Positions 1 to 8,962 of a DNA stretch of 47,703 nt are shown here, in pieces. Each line of letters opens with the position of its first letter. Positions within the stretch are counted from its first letter, which is position 1. Below the pieces are notes generated by a model. It had not been told where the DNA came from, did not search any database, and was given only the letters and a program-made list of their open reading frames with translations. Source of the DNA: Flavobacteriales bacterium (GTDB lineage Bacteria > Bacteroidota > Bacteroidia > Flavobacteriales_D > UBA2798); assembly GCA_019694795.1 (NCBI GenBank), contig JAIBBF010000023.1, positions 1-47,703 on the forward strand, in the 5' to 3' direction. The translations under genes and the position numbers were made by a program.

Positions 1-636
1 AAGCTCATTCCCTTTATTAAAAAACAAAAAATAAAACTCATCGGCATCAGCGGTAATCCGAAAAGTACATTGGCCAATCATTCCGACTTTCATCTAAATG
101 TAAAAGTGCATAAAGAGGCTTGTCCACTCGAATTAGCCCCCACCTCTTCCACCACTGCTACACTGGCCATGGGTGATGCTATTGCTGTGGCCTTGATGAA
201 AGCGCGAAAATTCAAAAGCGAAGATTTTGCTCAATTTCATCCCGGCGGAAGTTTGGGAAGAAAATTACTGACCACCGTTGATCAGGTGATGTTCAAAGAA
301 AAATTGCCCTTATTAAAACAAGGTGATCCGTTCAGTAAAATCATTGATGTAATGACGAAAGGTCGTTTGGGTTTAGCTGTAGTGGTAAACAATAAATCTA
401 TCCAGGGCATCATCACCGATGGTGATTTAAGAAGAGCTATGGATAAATACAAAGCGGACTTATTCGAAGTGAGTGCGGGAGAAATCATGACGAAAAATCC
501 AAAGCGCATTTCTCGCGAAATGAAATTAGTGGAAGCGGAAGAATTAATGAGTAAACTAAAAATTACATCCTTACTGGTTGAAGACAAAAAACAACTGGTT
601 GGAATTGTTCAATTATACAGTATTACCAATGACTGA
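1..636 (+). CDS. kdsD: Arabinose-5-phosphate isomerase KdsD/KpsF family, 5' end missing
   Basis: The reading frame is already open at base 1, so the gene starts outside the window; the TTG at 70 is internal. The visible part begins inside the SIS sugar-isomerase domain. It carries the family signatures [19 protein letters not shown] and [11 protein letters not shown], followed by two CBS domains (roughly from VDQVM to the end). The family converts ribulose-5-phosphate to arabinose-5-phosphate, the first step of KDO synthesis for lipopolysaccharide, in the cytoplasm. The next gene, kdsA, uses this product and its start overlaps the kdsD stop by 8 bp, so the two are probably translationally coupled. 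Identification is firm; only the N-terminal half is unseen. Confidence 0.93.
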   Translation, partial: KLIPFIKKQKIKLIGISGNPKSTLANHSDFHLNVKVHKEACPLELAPTSSTTATLAMGDAIAVALMKARKFKSEDFAQFHPGGSLGRKLLTTVDQVMFKEKLPLLKQGDPFSKIIDVMTKGRLGLAVVVNNKSIQGIITDGDLRRAMDKYKADLFEVSAGEIMTKNPKRISREMKLVEAEELMSKLKITSLLVEDKKQLVGIVQLYSITND

Positions 637-1426
637 ATTATATCAAAAAATTAAATCCGGAAAATTTCTGATTGCCGGTCCCTGCATTATTGAGAATGAA
701 AAAATGGTGTTGGATCTGGCCGAACAATTAAAAACAATTGCAGAAAAAACCGGATTCACCTATATTTTTAAAGCATCTTTCGATAAAGCGAATCGCACCA
801 GCGTAAGTTCGTTTCGCGGCAATGGAATGGAAGAAGGATTACGCATTTTACAAAAAGTAAAAACGGAATTCGGATTACCGGTAACTACCGATATTCACGA
901 AAGCGACCAAGCTGCCATTGCTGGAGAAGTGATTGATGTTTTGCAAATACCTGCTTTTTTATGCCGACAAACCGATTTACTCGTAGCAGCAGGAAATACA
1001 GGCAGGATCGTAAACATCAAAAAAGCGCAGTTTTTATCGGGTGCAGAAATGAAATTTCCGGTGGATAAAGTAAAAAGCACCGGCAACGAAAAAATTATGC
1101 TCACCGAGCGGGGAACCATGTTTGGATATAACAACCTGGTGGTGGATTTCAGGAATATTGTGGACATGAAAAGTTTTGGTTATCCCGTATGCATGGACGT
1201 GACCCACTCCACACAAAAACCCGGAGGTGCAGGAGGTAAAAGTGGTGGTAACCGCGAATACGCACCCCTATTGGCAGCAGCAGCAGCAGCAGCGGGTGCC
1301 GACGGATTTTTCTTTGAAGTGCACCGCAATCCCGATGAAGCATTATCGGATGGTCCGAACATGATTCCACTTTCCGAATTTGAAGCCTTACTTCAACATC
1401 ACGTGCTGCCGCATTTGAAAAAATAA
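629..1426 (+). CDS. kdsA: 3-deoxy-8-phosphooctulonate synthase (KDO-8-P synthase)
   Basis: Condenses phosphoenolpyruvate with arabinose-5-phosphate to KDO-8-phosphate. The 265-residue protein starts at ATG 629 ([11 protein letters not shown]); a longer in-frame start at 578 would overlap kdsD by 59 bp and adds residues not typical of the family. Visible signatures include IAGPCIIEN near the N-terminus, [12 protein letters not shown], the TDIHE segment, [11 protein letters not shown] and [18 protein letters not shown]. The Cys in GPC (residue 19) is the residue that marks the metal-dependent class, in contrast to the Asn of the E. coli enzyme. The helix before FFFEVH contains seven consecutive alanines encoded by a (GCA)6 run. 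It follows kdsD with an 8-bp overlap, giving two consecutive pathway steps. Confidence 0.96.
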   Translation: MTELYQKIKSGKFLIAGPCIIENEKMVLDLAEQLKTIAEKTGFTYIFKASFDKANRTSVSSFRGNGMEEGLRILQKVKTEFGLPVTTDIHESDQAAIAGEVIDVLQIPAFLCRQTDLLVAAGNTGRIVNIKKAQFLSGAEMKFPVDKVKSTGNEKIMLTERGTMFGYNNLVVDFRNIVDMKSFGYPVCMDVTHSTQKPGGAGGKSGGNREYAPLLAAAAAAAGADGFFFEVHRNPDEALSDGPNMIPLSEFEALLQHHVLPHLKK

Positions 1427-1457
1427 AACTATTTCTCTCCGGCGTTGTTATGTATGT

Positions 1458-1919
1458 ATGCATACCTACTCCGCCACACAAAAAATTCCGATCAGCTTAG
1501 AACAGGCCTGGGACTTTTTTTCGTCACCGAAAAATTTATCCCTTATTACGCCACCCGAAATGCGATTTGAAATCCAATCGGAGGTTCCTGAAAAAATGTA
1601 TTCCGGATTATTTATTCAGTATAAGGTTCGTCCGCTAATGAACATCCCCACCACCTGGGTAACGGAAATAAAACACGTTGAAGAACCACTGTATTTTGTC
1701 GATGAACAAATAGAAGGTCCTTATACCGTATGGCATCATCAGCATTTTTTTAAAGTGATTGATGGCGGAATAGAGATGACCGACATTGTCGATTATAAAA
1801 TTCCTATGGGAATCATCGGAAAATTCATGAACCGGCTTTTTATCCGAAAAAAAATAAATGCAATTTTCGAATACCGCCGCAAGAAACTCATTGAGCTATT
1901 CGGAGAAATAAAATATTAA
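1458..1919 (+). CDS. SRPBCC family protein
   Basis: A 153-residue cytoplasmic protein with no signal peptide. The start HTYSATQKIPISLEQAWDFFSSPKNLSLITPPEM is the usual opening of SRPBCC (START/Bet v 1-like) proteins, where a beta strand leads into the AWDFFS helix and a hydrophobic ligand cavity follows. The family binds lipids or other hydrophobic ligands; the ligand here cannot be told from sequence. Three overlapping ATGs occur at 1450, 1454 and 1458; only the last is in frame. It lies 31 bp after kdsA on the same strand and may be co-transcribed with it. It ends 3 bp from the convergent lipoprotein gene, with no visible terminator. Confidence 0.8.
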   Translation: MHTYSATQKIPISLEQAWDFFSSPKNLSLITPPEMRFEIQSEVPEKMYSGLFIQYKVRPLMNIPTTWVTEIKHVEEPLYFVDEQIEGPYTVWHHQHFFKVIDGGIEMTDIVDYKIPMGIIGKFMNRLFIRKKINAIFEYRRKKLIELFGEIKY

Positions 1920-1922
1920 ATC

Positions 1923-3524
1923 TTATTTCCACTCCAGCTCAAGATCCCAATTAGAGCGGATAGAAATTTCCTGATTAAATAAAATGACCTGCTCCGGTAA
2001 TATTCTGTCCGTAACAGAACCCGGCGACCATTCCCCGTTTCCGTCGGTATCTATAATGTACCGCAATTTATAATTGCCCGGTGCCAGCAATGGAAATTCA
2101 AGTATGGTAGAAGGAGGATTATTCCACTGCGTTCGGATTTGTCCTTTATCATTTATCAACTGCAAAATTCCGTTCGGATGATTCTCCAGTTTAAAATCGA
2201 GATACAGAGCACCGTAATAATCTTCATTTCTTACTTTAAAACGAAGCGTATCGGCCGAAATACTTCTTCCGAATACATCCTTCACCAAATTAGTCCCCAC
2301 TAGTAAAATTCCGCGGCTTCCGGGAGCCAAACGTTGAACGGGATGAATGAGGATGGTTTTCTCATCCACCTTTTCAATTTCTGCCTGAACACGAACGCTG
2401 TCGATCAATAATTGAAAATCGTTTCCGATGATATCGCAGGGGACATCAAACTTCAATTGAAGATCCTGCTTAATATCGAGATAAGGTGTAAAGTTATTCC
2501 GGTAAATCAAGGGTTGCTGCAGCGATTTTTCACGCTTTTTTTCATCGCGCAACAACATAATGGTATCCGTAAAAACATGCGCAGAATCTTCCTCAATCCG
2601 AACAATCAGCGATTGAACCAATGGATCGGAAAAGGAAATTTGTAGACTGTCGTCGTGCTTAATAAAATTTCTTACCGCCGTCGGTTGCCGGTCCGCGTTC
2701 ATCGAAAACAATTCGGGGACACCGTTATAGGGACGCGAAAAAATTAGATTCAGAATTCCGGGTTCGAAAAACTCGCGCTTCTGCACAAACAATTTTTCGC
2801 GCCGCTCTTTGATCAGGGAAATTTCAATGTTTCCTAACGACAATCCCCCATTTAAATGAATGGTGTCGGCAAAAAATCCGGCCTCTTCACCACTGGCGTC
2901 ATAACGATAATTGCCATTACTTTCTTTGAGTGCATAAAGTAAATAATCTCCGCTTTTCACATGACTGATCGAAAAATTTCCCTGCGCATCGCTGAAGCTT
3001 AAATAGGAAGGGAGTCCTTTAAAAAAAGCACTATCCTGATTCAATTCATACAAAGCAAGCATGACTCCCTTTTCGGGATTTCGGTTTAATGCGTTGATCA
3101 CTTTCCCATTCACCTGAAGCGAATCGAGAACGGGTCCCGTTGAAAAAACATAATTCAATCCCGCTGCCGGATTTCCTTCGGTAATATCTACCACTGCCGA
3201 ACCCATGTGCATGGTGTACGTGGTATTGGCTTGTAAATCGCCGTTGAAATGAATAAACAATGTTTTACCACGCAAAATATAATCAGGACTCGTGCTCAAA
3301 GCGGGAGAAAAAAAGATTTTGGAACGCGGATCGTTTAATTTTACATACTCATCAAACTCCAGTCGGATTTCTTTGGTATTAACATTTACGGAACCGTTTT
3401 TCGGGTAACAATGATCGTTGACCAATTGAGGAGGGACTACATCTTTATCCCCACCGGTAGGAACCGCCATTTGCGCGCAGGATGCTGCAAATACAATGAG
3501 GTATAAAAGGAGAAACTTTTTCAA
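1923..3524 (-). CDS. Lipoprotein with N-terminal Ig-like (SbsA/Big_5 type) domain
   Basis: Conserved Bacteroidota envelope lipoprotein, 533 residues from the preferred start. I chose the TTG at 3524: it gives a clean lipoprotein signal (MKKFLLLYLIVFAASC) and overlaps the stop of the upstream reductase gene as TTGA. An ATG further upstream (3566) adds a non-signal-like stretch inside the preceding gene. After the lipid-anchored Cys come the typical PTGGDKD..PP motif and a segment FDEYVKL..KTLFIHF..NTTYTMHMG..FSTG, which is an Ig-like beta-sandwich of the SbsA type. The remainder is beta-rich and carries further sandwich-like repeats. Exact function is unknown; a structural or assembly role at the outer membrane is an inference from location only. 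Confidence 0.78.
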   Translation of the reverse strand: MKKFLLLYLIVFAASCAQMAVPTGGDKDVVPPQLVNDHCYPKNGSVNVNTKEIRLEFDEYVKLNDPRSKIFFSPALSTSPDYILRGKTLFIHFNGDLQANTTYTMHMGSAVVDITEGNPAAGLNYVFSTGPVLDSLQVNGKVINALNRNPEKGVMLALYELNQDSAFFKGLPSYLSFSDAQGNFSISHVKSGDYLLYALKESNGNYRYDASGEEAGFFADTIHLNGGLSLGNIEISLIKERREKLFVQKREFFEPGILNLIFSRPYNGVPELFSMNADRQPTAVRNFIKHDDSLQISFSDPLVQSLIVRIEEDSAHVFTDTIMLLRDEKKREKSLQQPLIYRNNFTPYLDIKQDLQLKFDVPCDIIGNDFQLLIDSVRVQAEIEKVDEKTILIHPVQRLAPGSRGILLVGTNLVKDVFGRSISADTLRFKVRNEDYYGALYLDFKLENHPNGILQLINDKGQIRTQWNNPPSTILEFPLLAPGNYKLRYIIDTDGNGEWSPGSVTDRILPEQVILFNQEISIRSNWDLELEWK

Positions 3525-4006
3525 TGGAGCGATTGAATTAATCCGGCCACATTTTCCAATCCCCACTGATCCACTTCCGAAAAATCATTCAGCTGATCAC
3601 TATCCACATCCAGCACCAGCAACACATTTCCTTTGGCGTCCAAAACCGGAACTACAATCTCGGAACGGGAATCGGAACTACATGCGATATGTCCGGGAAA
3701 TGCATCTACATCCGGAACAATAATGGTTTTTTTCTCTTTAAAACAGGCACCGCAAACACCTTTTCCATAAGCAATCCGTGTACAGGCAATGGTTCCTTGA
3801 AAGGGACCCAGAACCAGTTCATTTTCTTTTACGAAATAAACACCTACCCAAAAAAACTGAAAAGTCGATTTTAAAGCGGCAACGATATTCGAAATATTGG
3901 CAATTAAATCGGGTTCGCCTTCCGTTAATCCCTTCAGCTGGGGCAATAGCGATTCGTATTTTTCTTTCCGACTCGCACTGACTTCTATGTGTAATTCTTC
4001 TGCCAT
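3521..4006 (-). CDS. msrC: Free methionine-(R)-sulfoxide reductase (GAF-domain fRMsr)
   Basis: A 161-residue single GAF domain from ATG 4006 (MAEELHIEV). It has the full fRMsr signature: LVLGPFQGTIACTRI, GKGVCGAC, VPDVDAFPGHIACSSDSRSEIVVPV and LDVDSD. Cysteines in IAC, GVC and HIAC match the three redox cysteines of the E. coli enzyme, in which the HIAC Cys is catalytic and the other two resolve the disulfide. The enzyme reduces free L-methionine-(R)-S-oxide, using thioredoxin. This signature separates it from sensory GAF domains. A TTG at 4033 also gives an open frame but adds residues absent from relatives. It lies between two envelope-protein genes on the same strand, overlapping the downstream one by 4 bp. 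Confidence 0.9.
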   Translation of the reverse strand: MAEELHIEVSASRKEKYESLLPQLKGLTEGEPDLIANISNIVAALKSTFQFFWVGVYFVKENELVLGPFQGTIACTRIAYGKGVCGACFKEKKTIIVPDVDAFPGHIACSSDSRSEIVVPVLDAKGNVLLVLDVDSDQLNDFSEVDQWGLENVAGLIQSLH

Positions 4007-4029
4007 TCGTAATGCAAATATGCAAATAT

Positions 4030-4644
4030 TCAATCTCCGAAATCTCCAAATTTTATAAAGGCATTCATGCTTAATCCACTCAGCGAATAACTATCCGCGC
4101 CCTGCATGCGCACACCGCCCACGGCACGGTAACCGAGTCCGAGTCCGAATTTCATATACCGAAAAACCTTTATGGTGGCATTGATATTCGGTTCTACCAG
4201 ATAATAACCGCTGTATTCGGAACCTGTACTTCCGAATCCTAAATCCGTTAATTCGGCAAAGCCATAACCCAGATGCAAAAGCGGATTTAACTGGACCGGT
4301 TTATCCTGAAAAAAAGTATAATCCACATAAACGGTGCTGTACATGGTAACGAGTTGCTGGCGATTGAGCAAACTGAAACTTTCATTGATTACCGTGCTGG
4401 CGAAATAAGAAGAAAATCCCAACACCCATTTTTCTTCACCATCCATGTACCATCCGCCCCGAATGCCATGCAAATAAGCAGGTTCATCGTTAAAATACGT
4501 GTACTTTAATTCATAGCCACCTTCCTCCCAGCTGAATATCATACGCAGCATTAAATCGGCACAGCCAAAATATTGCGCTCTGGAGGCATGAAATGAACCC
4601 AGCATGAACAGGAATATGAGAAGGCATTTTTTCAACAAGGCCAA
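4030..4644 (-). CDS. Probable outer membrane beta-barrel protein, unknown function
   Basis: I do not recognise this protein. It is about 200 residues, with a signal peptide (KKCLLIFLFMLGSFHASRAQ) and then alternating aromatic and polar residues in many short strands (for example YELKYTYF, MYSTVYVDYTFF, LHLGYGFAEL, MKFGLGLGYRAVGG). It ends with a strand in -FIKFGDFGD. This is the look of a small outer membrane barrel. There is no ATG at the signal peptide; TTG codons at 4644, 4638 and 4635 are candidates, and 4635 gives the neatest MKKC start. The gene is divergent from polA and leads the three-gene minus-strand cluster with the methionine sulfoxide reductase and the Ig-like lipoprotein. Confidence 0.65.
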   Translation of the reverse strand: MALLKKCLLIFLFMLGSFHASRAQYFGCADLMLRMIFSWEEGGYELKYTYFNDEPAYLHGIRGGWYMDGEEKWVLGFSSYFASTVINESFSLLNRQQLVTMYSTVYVDYTFFQDKPVQLNPLLHLGYGFAELTDLGFGSTGSEYSGYYLVEPNINATIKVFRYMKFGLGLGYRAVGGVRMQGADSYSLSGLSMNAFIKFGDFGD

Positions 4645-4698
4645 AATACGAAAAAACAGAAAGGCATTCTGCTTATCTTGTGGGGAGATTTTTACACC

Positions 4699-7506
4699 AT
4701 GCCAGAAAACGAAAAAAAATTATTTTTATTGGATGCCTTTGCGCTTATTTTCAGAGGATATTTTGCGCTTGCCTCCAATGCCAAATTTAATCCCGTTAAC
4801 TCTAAGGGGGTCGATACCTCTGCTGTTTTGGGATTTACCAATACACTGGTAGAACTGCTCAATAAGCAAAAACCCACTCATATTGCCGTAGTTTTCGATA
4901 CGGCCGCTCCAACTGTGCGCCACGAAGAATTTTCCGAGTATAAAGCCAATCGCGATGAAACTCCCGAAGCCATTATCGTTGGTGTTCCCTATATCAAAGA
5001 AATCATCAAGGCATTCCGTATTCCGGTAATTGAAACGGATGGCTATGAAGCGGATGATGTGATTGGAACGTTGGCAAAAAAAGCGGAAAAGCAGGGATAT
5101 GTTACGTACATGATGACCCCCGACAAAGATTTTGGTCAACTCGTTGATGAAAATATTCTCATTTATCGTCCGGGTCGTTTCGGTAATGAAGCAGAAGTAT
5201 TAGGTGTAGCGGAAGTCTGCGAAAAATTCGGCGTGGATCGTCCCGAACAGGTCATCGATATCCTCGGTCTCATGGGAGATGCGGTTGACAATATTCCGGG
5301 TGTTCCGGGAATCGGACCAAAAACAGCATCACAGTTGGTGAAGGAATATGGCAGCGTAGAAAATGTAATTGCCAATGCCGATAAATTAAAAGGAAAACTC
5401 AAGGAGAAAGTCGAACAACACAAAGACCAGGCATTGCTTTCGAAACGACTGGCCACCATCATTACCGATTCGCCGGTTGAATTTGATGAGCAGGATTTAA
5501 TTCTTGAAGAACCCGACAAAGAAAAAATTCTTGAACTCTTTACCGAACTCGAATTTAAAACACTTGCCAAGCGGGTATTGGGACAAGAACTGAAACCGGC
5601 TGTTCAAAAAGGCGATCAGTTTGATTTGTTCAGCACAGGTGATGCCAACGCAGAAGAAAACAATGAAGAACACGAAGGAGAAATTCGTTCGCTGGATAAC
5701 ATTACTACCGTAAAACACGAATACAAAATTGCATCATCCGATGAGGAAATCAATCACCTGGTGCAAACACTTAGCACATTGCGTGAATTTTGTTTCGATA
5801 CGGAAACCACATCACTCGAGGTGCTCGATGCGGAATTAGTGGGGATGTCCTTTTCCTGGCACCGCCACGAAGCCTGGTACGTTCCCTTTCCGGAAAATCA
5901 GGAAGAAGCAAAAGCGATACTGCAAAAATTTAAACCCGTATTTGAACAAACTGAAATACGGAAAATCGGACAAAATATTAAATACGATTTCATGGTGCTT
6001 GCGCAATATGGAATTGAAATAAAAGGTGAATTGTTCGACACCATGCTTGCTCATTATCTCATTGAACCTGATCAACGTCACGGAATGGATGAGCTGGCCG
6101 AAAATTTTCTGAACTATCAACCAGTTTCCATTGAGGAACTCATTGGTAAAAAAGGAAAATCGCAAGGCAGTATGCGCGATGTTGAATTATCGCAAATTGC
6201 AGAATATGCAGGAGAAGATGCCGATATTACCTATCAGCTAAAACTTCGTTTTGAACCCGAATTAAAATCGCGCGCTGCCGAAGCATTGTTTCAATCGGTG
6301 GAATGTCCGCTCGTTCCCGTTCTCGCTCACATGGAAATGGAAGGCGTGCATCTGGATATCGATTTTCTGCGCGAATACAGTGCTGAACTGGAAATAGAAA
6401 TTACCGGCATCGAAAAAGAAATTAATCAACTGGCAGGGACGCCCTTCAACATTAATTCGCCGAAACAACTTGGACAAATTCTCTTCGAGGTTTTAAAAAT
6501 CGACGAGAAAGCGAAAAAAACGAAAACGGGTCAATACGCCACCAGTGAAGACATCCTCGTGAAGTTGATGGACAAACATCCGATCATCGAAAAAATTCTC
6601 GATTACCGTGAAATCGGAAAATTAAAAAGTACGTATGTGGATTCCCTGCCGGAAATGGTGCATCCGAAAACGGGTCGCGTACACACCACGTTTATGCAAG
6701 CGGTTGCGGCAACCGGACGTTTGTCTTCCAACAATCCGAATCTGCAGAATATTCCTATTCGAACTGAACGCGGAAAAAAAATCCGGAAAGCATTTATCCC
6801 CAGAAACGAAGAATTTGTTTTAGTGTCGGCCGACTATTCCCAGGTTGAATTGCGGATAATGGCAGCATTGAGTCAGGATGAAAACATGGTCCGCGCCTTC
6901 AGCAACAACATCGACATTCACACTGCCACTGCTGCGAAAGTATTTGGCGTTGCCGAAGTAGATGTGATCAAGGACATGAGAAGTCGCGCGAAGGCGGTCA
7001 ATTTTGGAATCATTTATGGTCAAACCGCCTATGGTTTATCCCAAAACCTCGGTATTCCGCAAAAAGAAGCCAAAGAGATCATTGATAATTATTTTCAGCA
7101 ATATCCTTCCGTAAAAAAATATATGGAAGAAAGCATCCGAAAAGGACATGAGCTGGGTTATGTAGAAACCATCATGGGCAGAAGAAGGTATTTACCCGAT
7201 ATCGATTCCGGCAATGCCACGGTGAGAGGATTTGCCGAGCGAAATGCAATTAATGCCCCATTACAGGGATCGGCGGCAGATATTATTAAAATAGCCATGA
7301 TTAACATTCACGAAGAGATTAAAAAGCGCAAGCTGAAATCGAAAATGGTGCTGCAGGTCCACGATGAATTGGTATTTGATGCGCATCAGTCGGAACTGGA
7401 CGAACTGCTTCCGCTGATCAAGGACAAGATGGAACATGCCGTAGATTTGAGTGTGCCCTTGCTGGTAGAGATCGACAAAGGGAAAAACTGGCTCGAAGCC
7501 CACTAA
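4699..7506 (+). CDS. polA: DNA polymerase I
   Basis: Repair and Okazaki-fragment-processing polymerase of 935 residues, full length. ATG 4699 (MPENEKKLFLLDAFALIFRGYFAL) is preferred to the TTG at 4678. Domain order: 5'-nuclease with helix-hairpin-helix (GLMGDAVDNIPGVPGIGPKTA, about residues 190-220); 3'-5' exonuclease with intact motifs FDTET, GQNIKYDF and YAGEDAD, so proofreading residues are present; and the family A polymerase with motif A DYSQVELR (about 712), motif B RSRAKAVNFGIIYG and motif C LQVHDELVFD (about 885). It is transcribed alone. The 54-bp gap from the divergent outer membrane protein gene holds its promoter, though I saw no strong consensus there. Confidence 0.97.
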   Translation: MPENEKKLFLLDAFALIFRGYFALASNAKFNPVNSKGVDTSAVLGFTNTLVELLNKQKPTHIAVVFDTAAPTVRHEEFSEYKANRDETPEAIIVGVPYIKEIIKAFRIPVIETDGYEADDVIGTLAKKAEKQGYVTYMMTPDKDFGQLVDENILIYRPGRFGNEAEVLGVAEVCEKFGVDRPEQVIDILGLMGDAVDNIPGVPGIGPKTASQLVKEYGSVENVIANADKLKGKLKEKVEQHKDQALLSKRLATIITDSPVEFDEQDLILEEPDKEKILELFTELEFKTLAKRVLGQELKPAVQKGDQFDLFSTGDANAEENNEEHEGEIRSLDNITTVKHEYKIASSDEEINHLVQTLSTLREFCFDTETTSLEVLDAELVGMSFSWHRHEAWYVPFPENQEEAKAILQKFKPVFEQTEIRKIGQNIKYDFMVLAQYGIEIKGELFDTMLAHYLIEPDQRHGMDELAENFLNYQPVSIEELIGKKGKSQGSMRDVELSQIAEYAGEDADITYQLKLRFEPELKSRAAEALFQSVECPLVPVLAHMEMEGVHLDIDFLREYSAELEIEITGIEKEINQLAGTPFNINSPKQLGQILFEVLKIDEKAKKTKTGQYATSEDILVKLMDKHPIIEKILDYREIGKLKSTYVDSLPEMVHPKTGRVHTTFMQAVAATGRLSSNNPNLQNIPIRTERGKKIRKAFIPRNEEFVLVSADYSQVELRIMAALSQDENMVRAFSNNIDIHTATAAKVFGVAEVDVIKDMRSRAKAVNFGIIYGQTAYGLSQNLGIPQKEAKEIIDNYFQQYPSVKKYMEESIRKGHELGYVETIMGRRRYLPDIDSGNATVRGFAERNAINAPLQGSAADIIKIAMINIHEEIKKRKLKSKMVLQVHDELVFDAHQSELDELLPLIKDKMEHAVDLSVPLLVEIDKGKNWLEAH

Positions 7507-7512
7507 ATCCAT

Positions 7513-7542
7513 TTTGAATATCTGCGAATTCCCATATATTTG
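7513..7542 (+). promoter_or_regulatory. Bacteroidota-type promoter
   Basis: TTTTG at 7512-7516 and TATATTTG at 7535-7542 are separated by 18 nt, an exact fit to the phylum's primary-sigma consensus TTG-N17..20-TAnnTTTG. Predicted transcription starts near 7549, leaving a leader of about 14 nt before the lipoprotein start at 7563. Confidence 0.65.
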
Positions 7543-7562
7543 AGTAATCAAACCCCGAACTG

Positions 7563-8471
7563 ATGAAAAATCGAATAGTATTTTTGAGTTTAGCTGCTGT
7601 GGCTTTAACCTGGTCAGCCTGCGGTGGTGGAGAAGGCGATTCTGCGTTGAGCAATGTTGACAGCGCAAAAATTGCGAACGACACCATTGACGATACCAAA
7701 TCGAAAATTGAAGAAGCGAAAAAGGTGTATTACAGTATTCCATCCACTTCAGAAATGGCCGAACTCCTCAGCGATGCAGGTGCTAATTACGACATGAAGT
7801 TGTTAAACGACATCAACCTGGTTGATCGCTATACCACTTCCAGAAAGCAGGCACTCAACATCGGAATTTACGGGGCAGATCTCAACTATTGTTCCATTTT
7901 CGAACGCACCAACGAAACCATGTTCTACATGGAATGTACACGTTCACTGGCCGAGCGTTTGGGAATTGAAAACGCCATTAAAGACGAAACCATCACCCGT
8001 GCCGAAGAGAACATCGACAATCGCGATTCCATGTTGAACATCATCAGCGATATGTTTTATGAATTAGAAGAATACCTCGCAGAAAACGATAAAGACGATA
8101 TTTCTGCATTGGTTATCGGAGGCGGATGGATTGAAGGTTTGTACCTGGCATGTATGACGGTTAATGAGAAAAAACCGAATCAGGATATTCTCAACCGCAT
8201 TGCAGAGCAAAAGTTTTCATTATCTAACCTCGTAAAATTCGTGGAGCAGTATAAGGAAAACGAAGATGTAAAAGGATTGCACGAAGACTTACTCCGAATC
8301 GAAGCTGCATTTGCAGATATTACTGTAGAAAAACAAAGCACGGAGGTAAGTACCGACAATAACGGAACAACTGTAATCGGTGGTAAAACGAATATTAGCA
8401 TCACGCTGGATCAATTTAAAAACCTGAAAAAAGTGGTTAAAGAAATCCGCGAATCTTACGTTAAAATCTGA
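7563..8471 (+). CDS. Conserved hypothetical lipoprotein
   Basis: Function not recognised. It has 302 residues, with a lipoprotein signal ending in TWSAC followed by GGGEGD, so it is probably exported and lipidated, and the Asp-poor start of the mature part would allow surface exposure. The mature part is largely helical, with long charged helices (KIEEAKKVYYSIPSTSEMAELL, EEYLAENDKDDISALVIGGGWIEGLYLA) and a basic C-terminal helix (LKKVVKEIRESYVKI). No enzyme motif or repeat is visible. A good promoter lies just upstream. The following gene, a small secreted protein, starts 5 bp downstream and is surely co-transcribed, so the two products may act together at the cell surface. Confidence 0.8.
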   Translation: MKNRIVFLSLAAVALTWSACGGGEGDSALSNVDSAKIANDTIDDTKSKIEEAKKVYYSIPSTSEMAELLSDAGANYDMKLLNDINLVDRYTTSRKQALNIGIYGADLNYCSIFERTNETMFYMECTRSLAERLGIENAIKDETITRAEENIDNRDSMLNIISDMFYELEEYLAENDKDDISALVIGGGWIEGLYLACMTVNEKKPNQDILNRIAEQKFSLSNLVKFVEQYKENEDVKGLHEDLLRIEAAFADITVEKQSTEVSTDNNGTTVIGGKTNISITLDQFKNLKKVVKEIRESYVKI

Positions 8472-8476
8472 TCGTC

Positions 8477-8914
8477 ATGAAATTTATATATAGTTTAACC
8501 TTCGCAACATTGATGTTAATTGGCTTTGGAACCGAAGCCAGTGCGCAATGTAAAAGTTATGCAAAACGCCAATGTAAACCGGCTCTTGCTCCATTTCTGC
8601 ACAACGGACAATTAAACAATGCTGTGCTAGTTCCCGGCGATAAAGCGGAATTGTTGCTGACCTTTTTCTCCGGACAAGAATATCGTTTAATGATTTGCGC
8701 AATGCCGGTATTAGGAAAAGTCACTTTCCGAGTTCTTGATTCCGACAGAAATCAGATTTTCAGTTCAGAAAAAACGCCTGATAAAAATTATTTCGATTTT
8801 AAAGTGGCCTCTACCCAACAATTAATTGTAGAGATTAATGTCCCCGAAGCAAAAGCAACGAACGACATTGTGCCGGAAGGCTGTGTAACTGTTATGATCG
8901 GATTCAAAAAATAA
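8477..8914 (+). CDS. Small secreted protein, unknown function
   Basis: Function not recognised. It has 145 residues, with a signal peptide (MKFIYSLTFATLMLIGFGTEASAQ) and a mature part of about 120 residues. The mature protein starts CKSYAKRQCKPALAPF and contains four cysteines in total, so disulfides in the periplasm are possible. The rest looks like a small beta-sandwich (AELLLTFFSGQEYRLMIC, KVTFRVLD, QQLIVEINV, CVTVMIGF). It lies 5 bp after the lipoprotein gene and is followed by a hairpin terminator. Confidence 0.75.
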   Translation: MKFIYSLTFATLMLIGFGTEASAQCKSYAKRQCKPALAPFLHNGQLNNAVLVPGDKAELLLTFFSGQEYRLMICAMPVLGKVTFRVLDSDRNQIFSSEKTPDKNYFDFKVASTQQLIVEINVPEAKATNDIVPEGCVTVMIGFKK

Positions 8915-8933
8915 TAGTACTCCCGATAAAAAG

Positions 8934-8960
8934 AAAAGGCCGGATAACCGGCCTTTTATT
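8934..8960. terminator. Bidirectional rho-independent terminator
   Basis: Perfect 10-bp stem AAAAGGCCGG / CCGGCCTTTT around a 4-nt loop (ATAA), flanked by A-rich and T-rich ends on either side. It separates two convergent genes ending at 8914 (+) and 8963 (-), so it can serve both strands. Confidence 0.85.
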
Positions 8961-8962
8961 AT

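Noticed and set aside
578-628. Longer KdsA start at ATG 578.
   Set aside because: It would overlap kdsD by 59 bp and adds residues not seen in the family; ATG 629 gives a normal length.
1273-1295. Phase-variation tract in kdsA.
   Set aside because: The unit is three bases, so length change would not shift the frame.
3521-4006. Sensory GAF domain or phosphodiesterase partner.
   Set aside because: The three conserved cysteines and surrounding motifs are specific to free methionine-(R)-sulfoxide reductase.
5163-5570. Long open frame on the minus strand within polA.
   Set aside because: It is the complement of a well-conserved coding region, Ser/Phe-rich with no domain or promoter; a shadow of polA.
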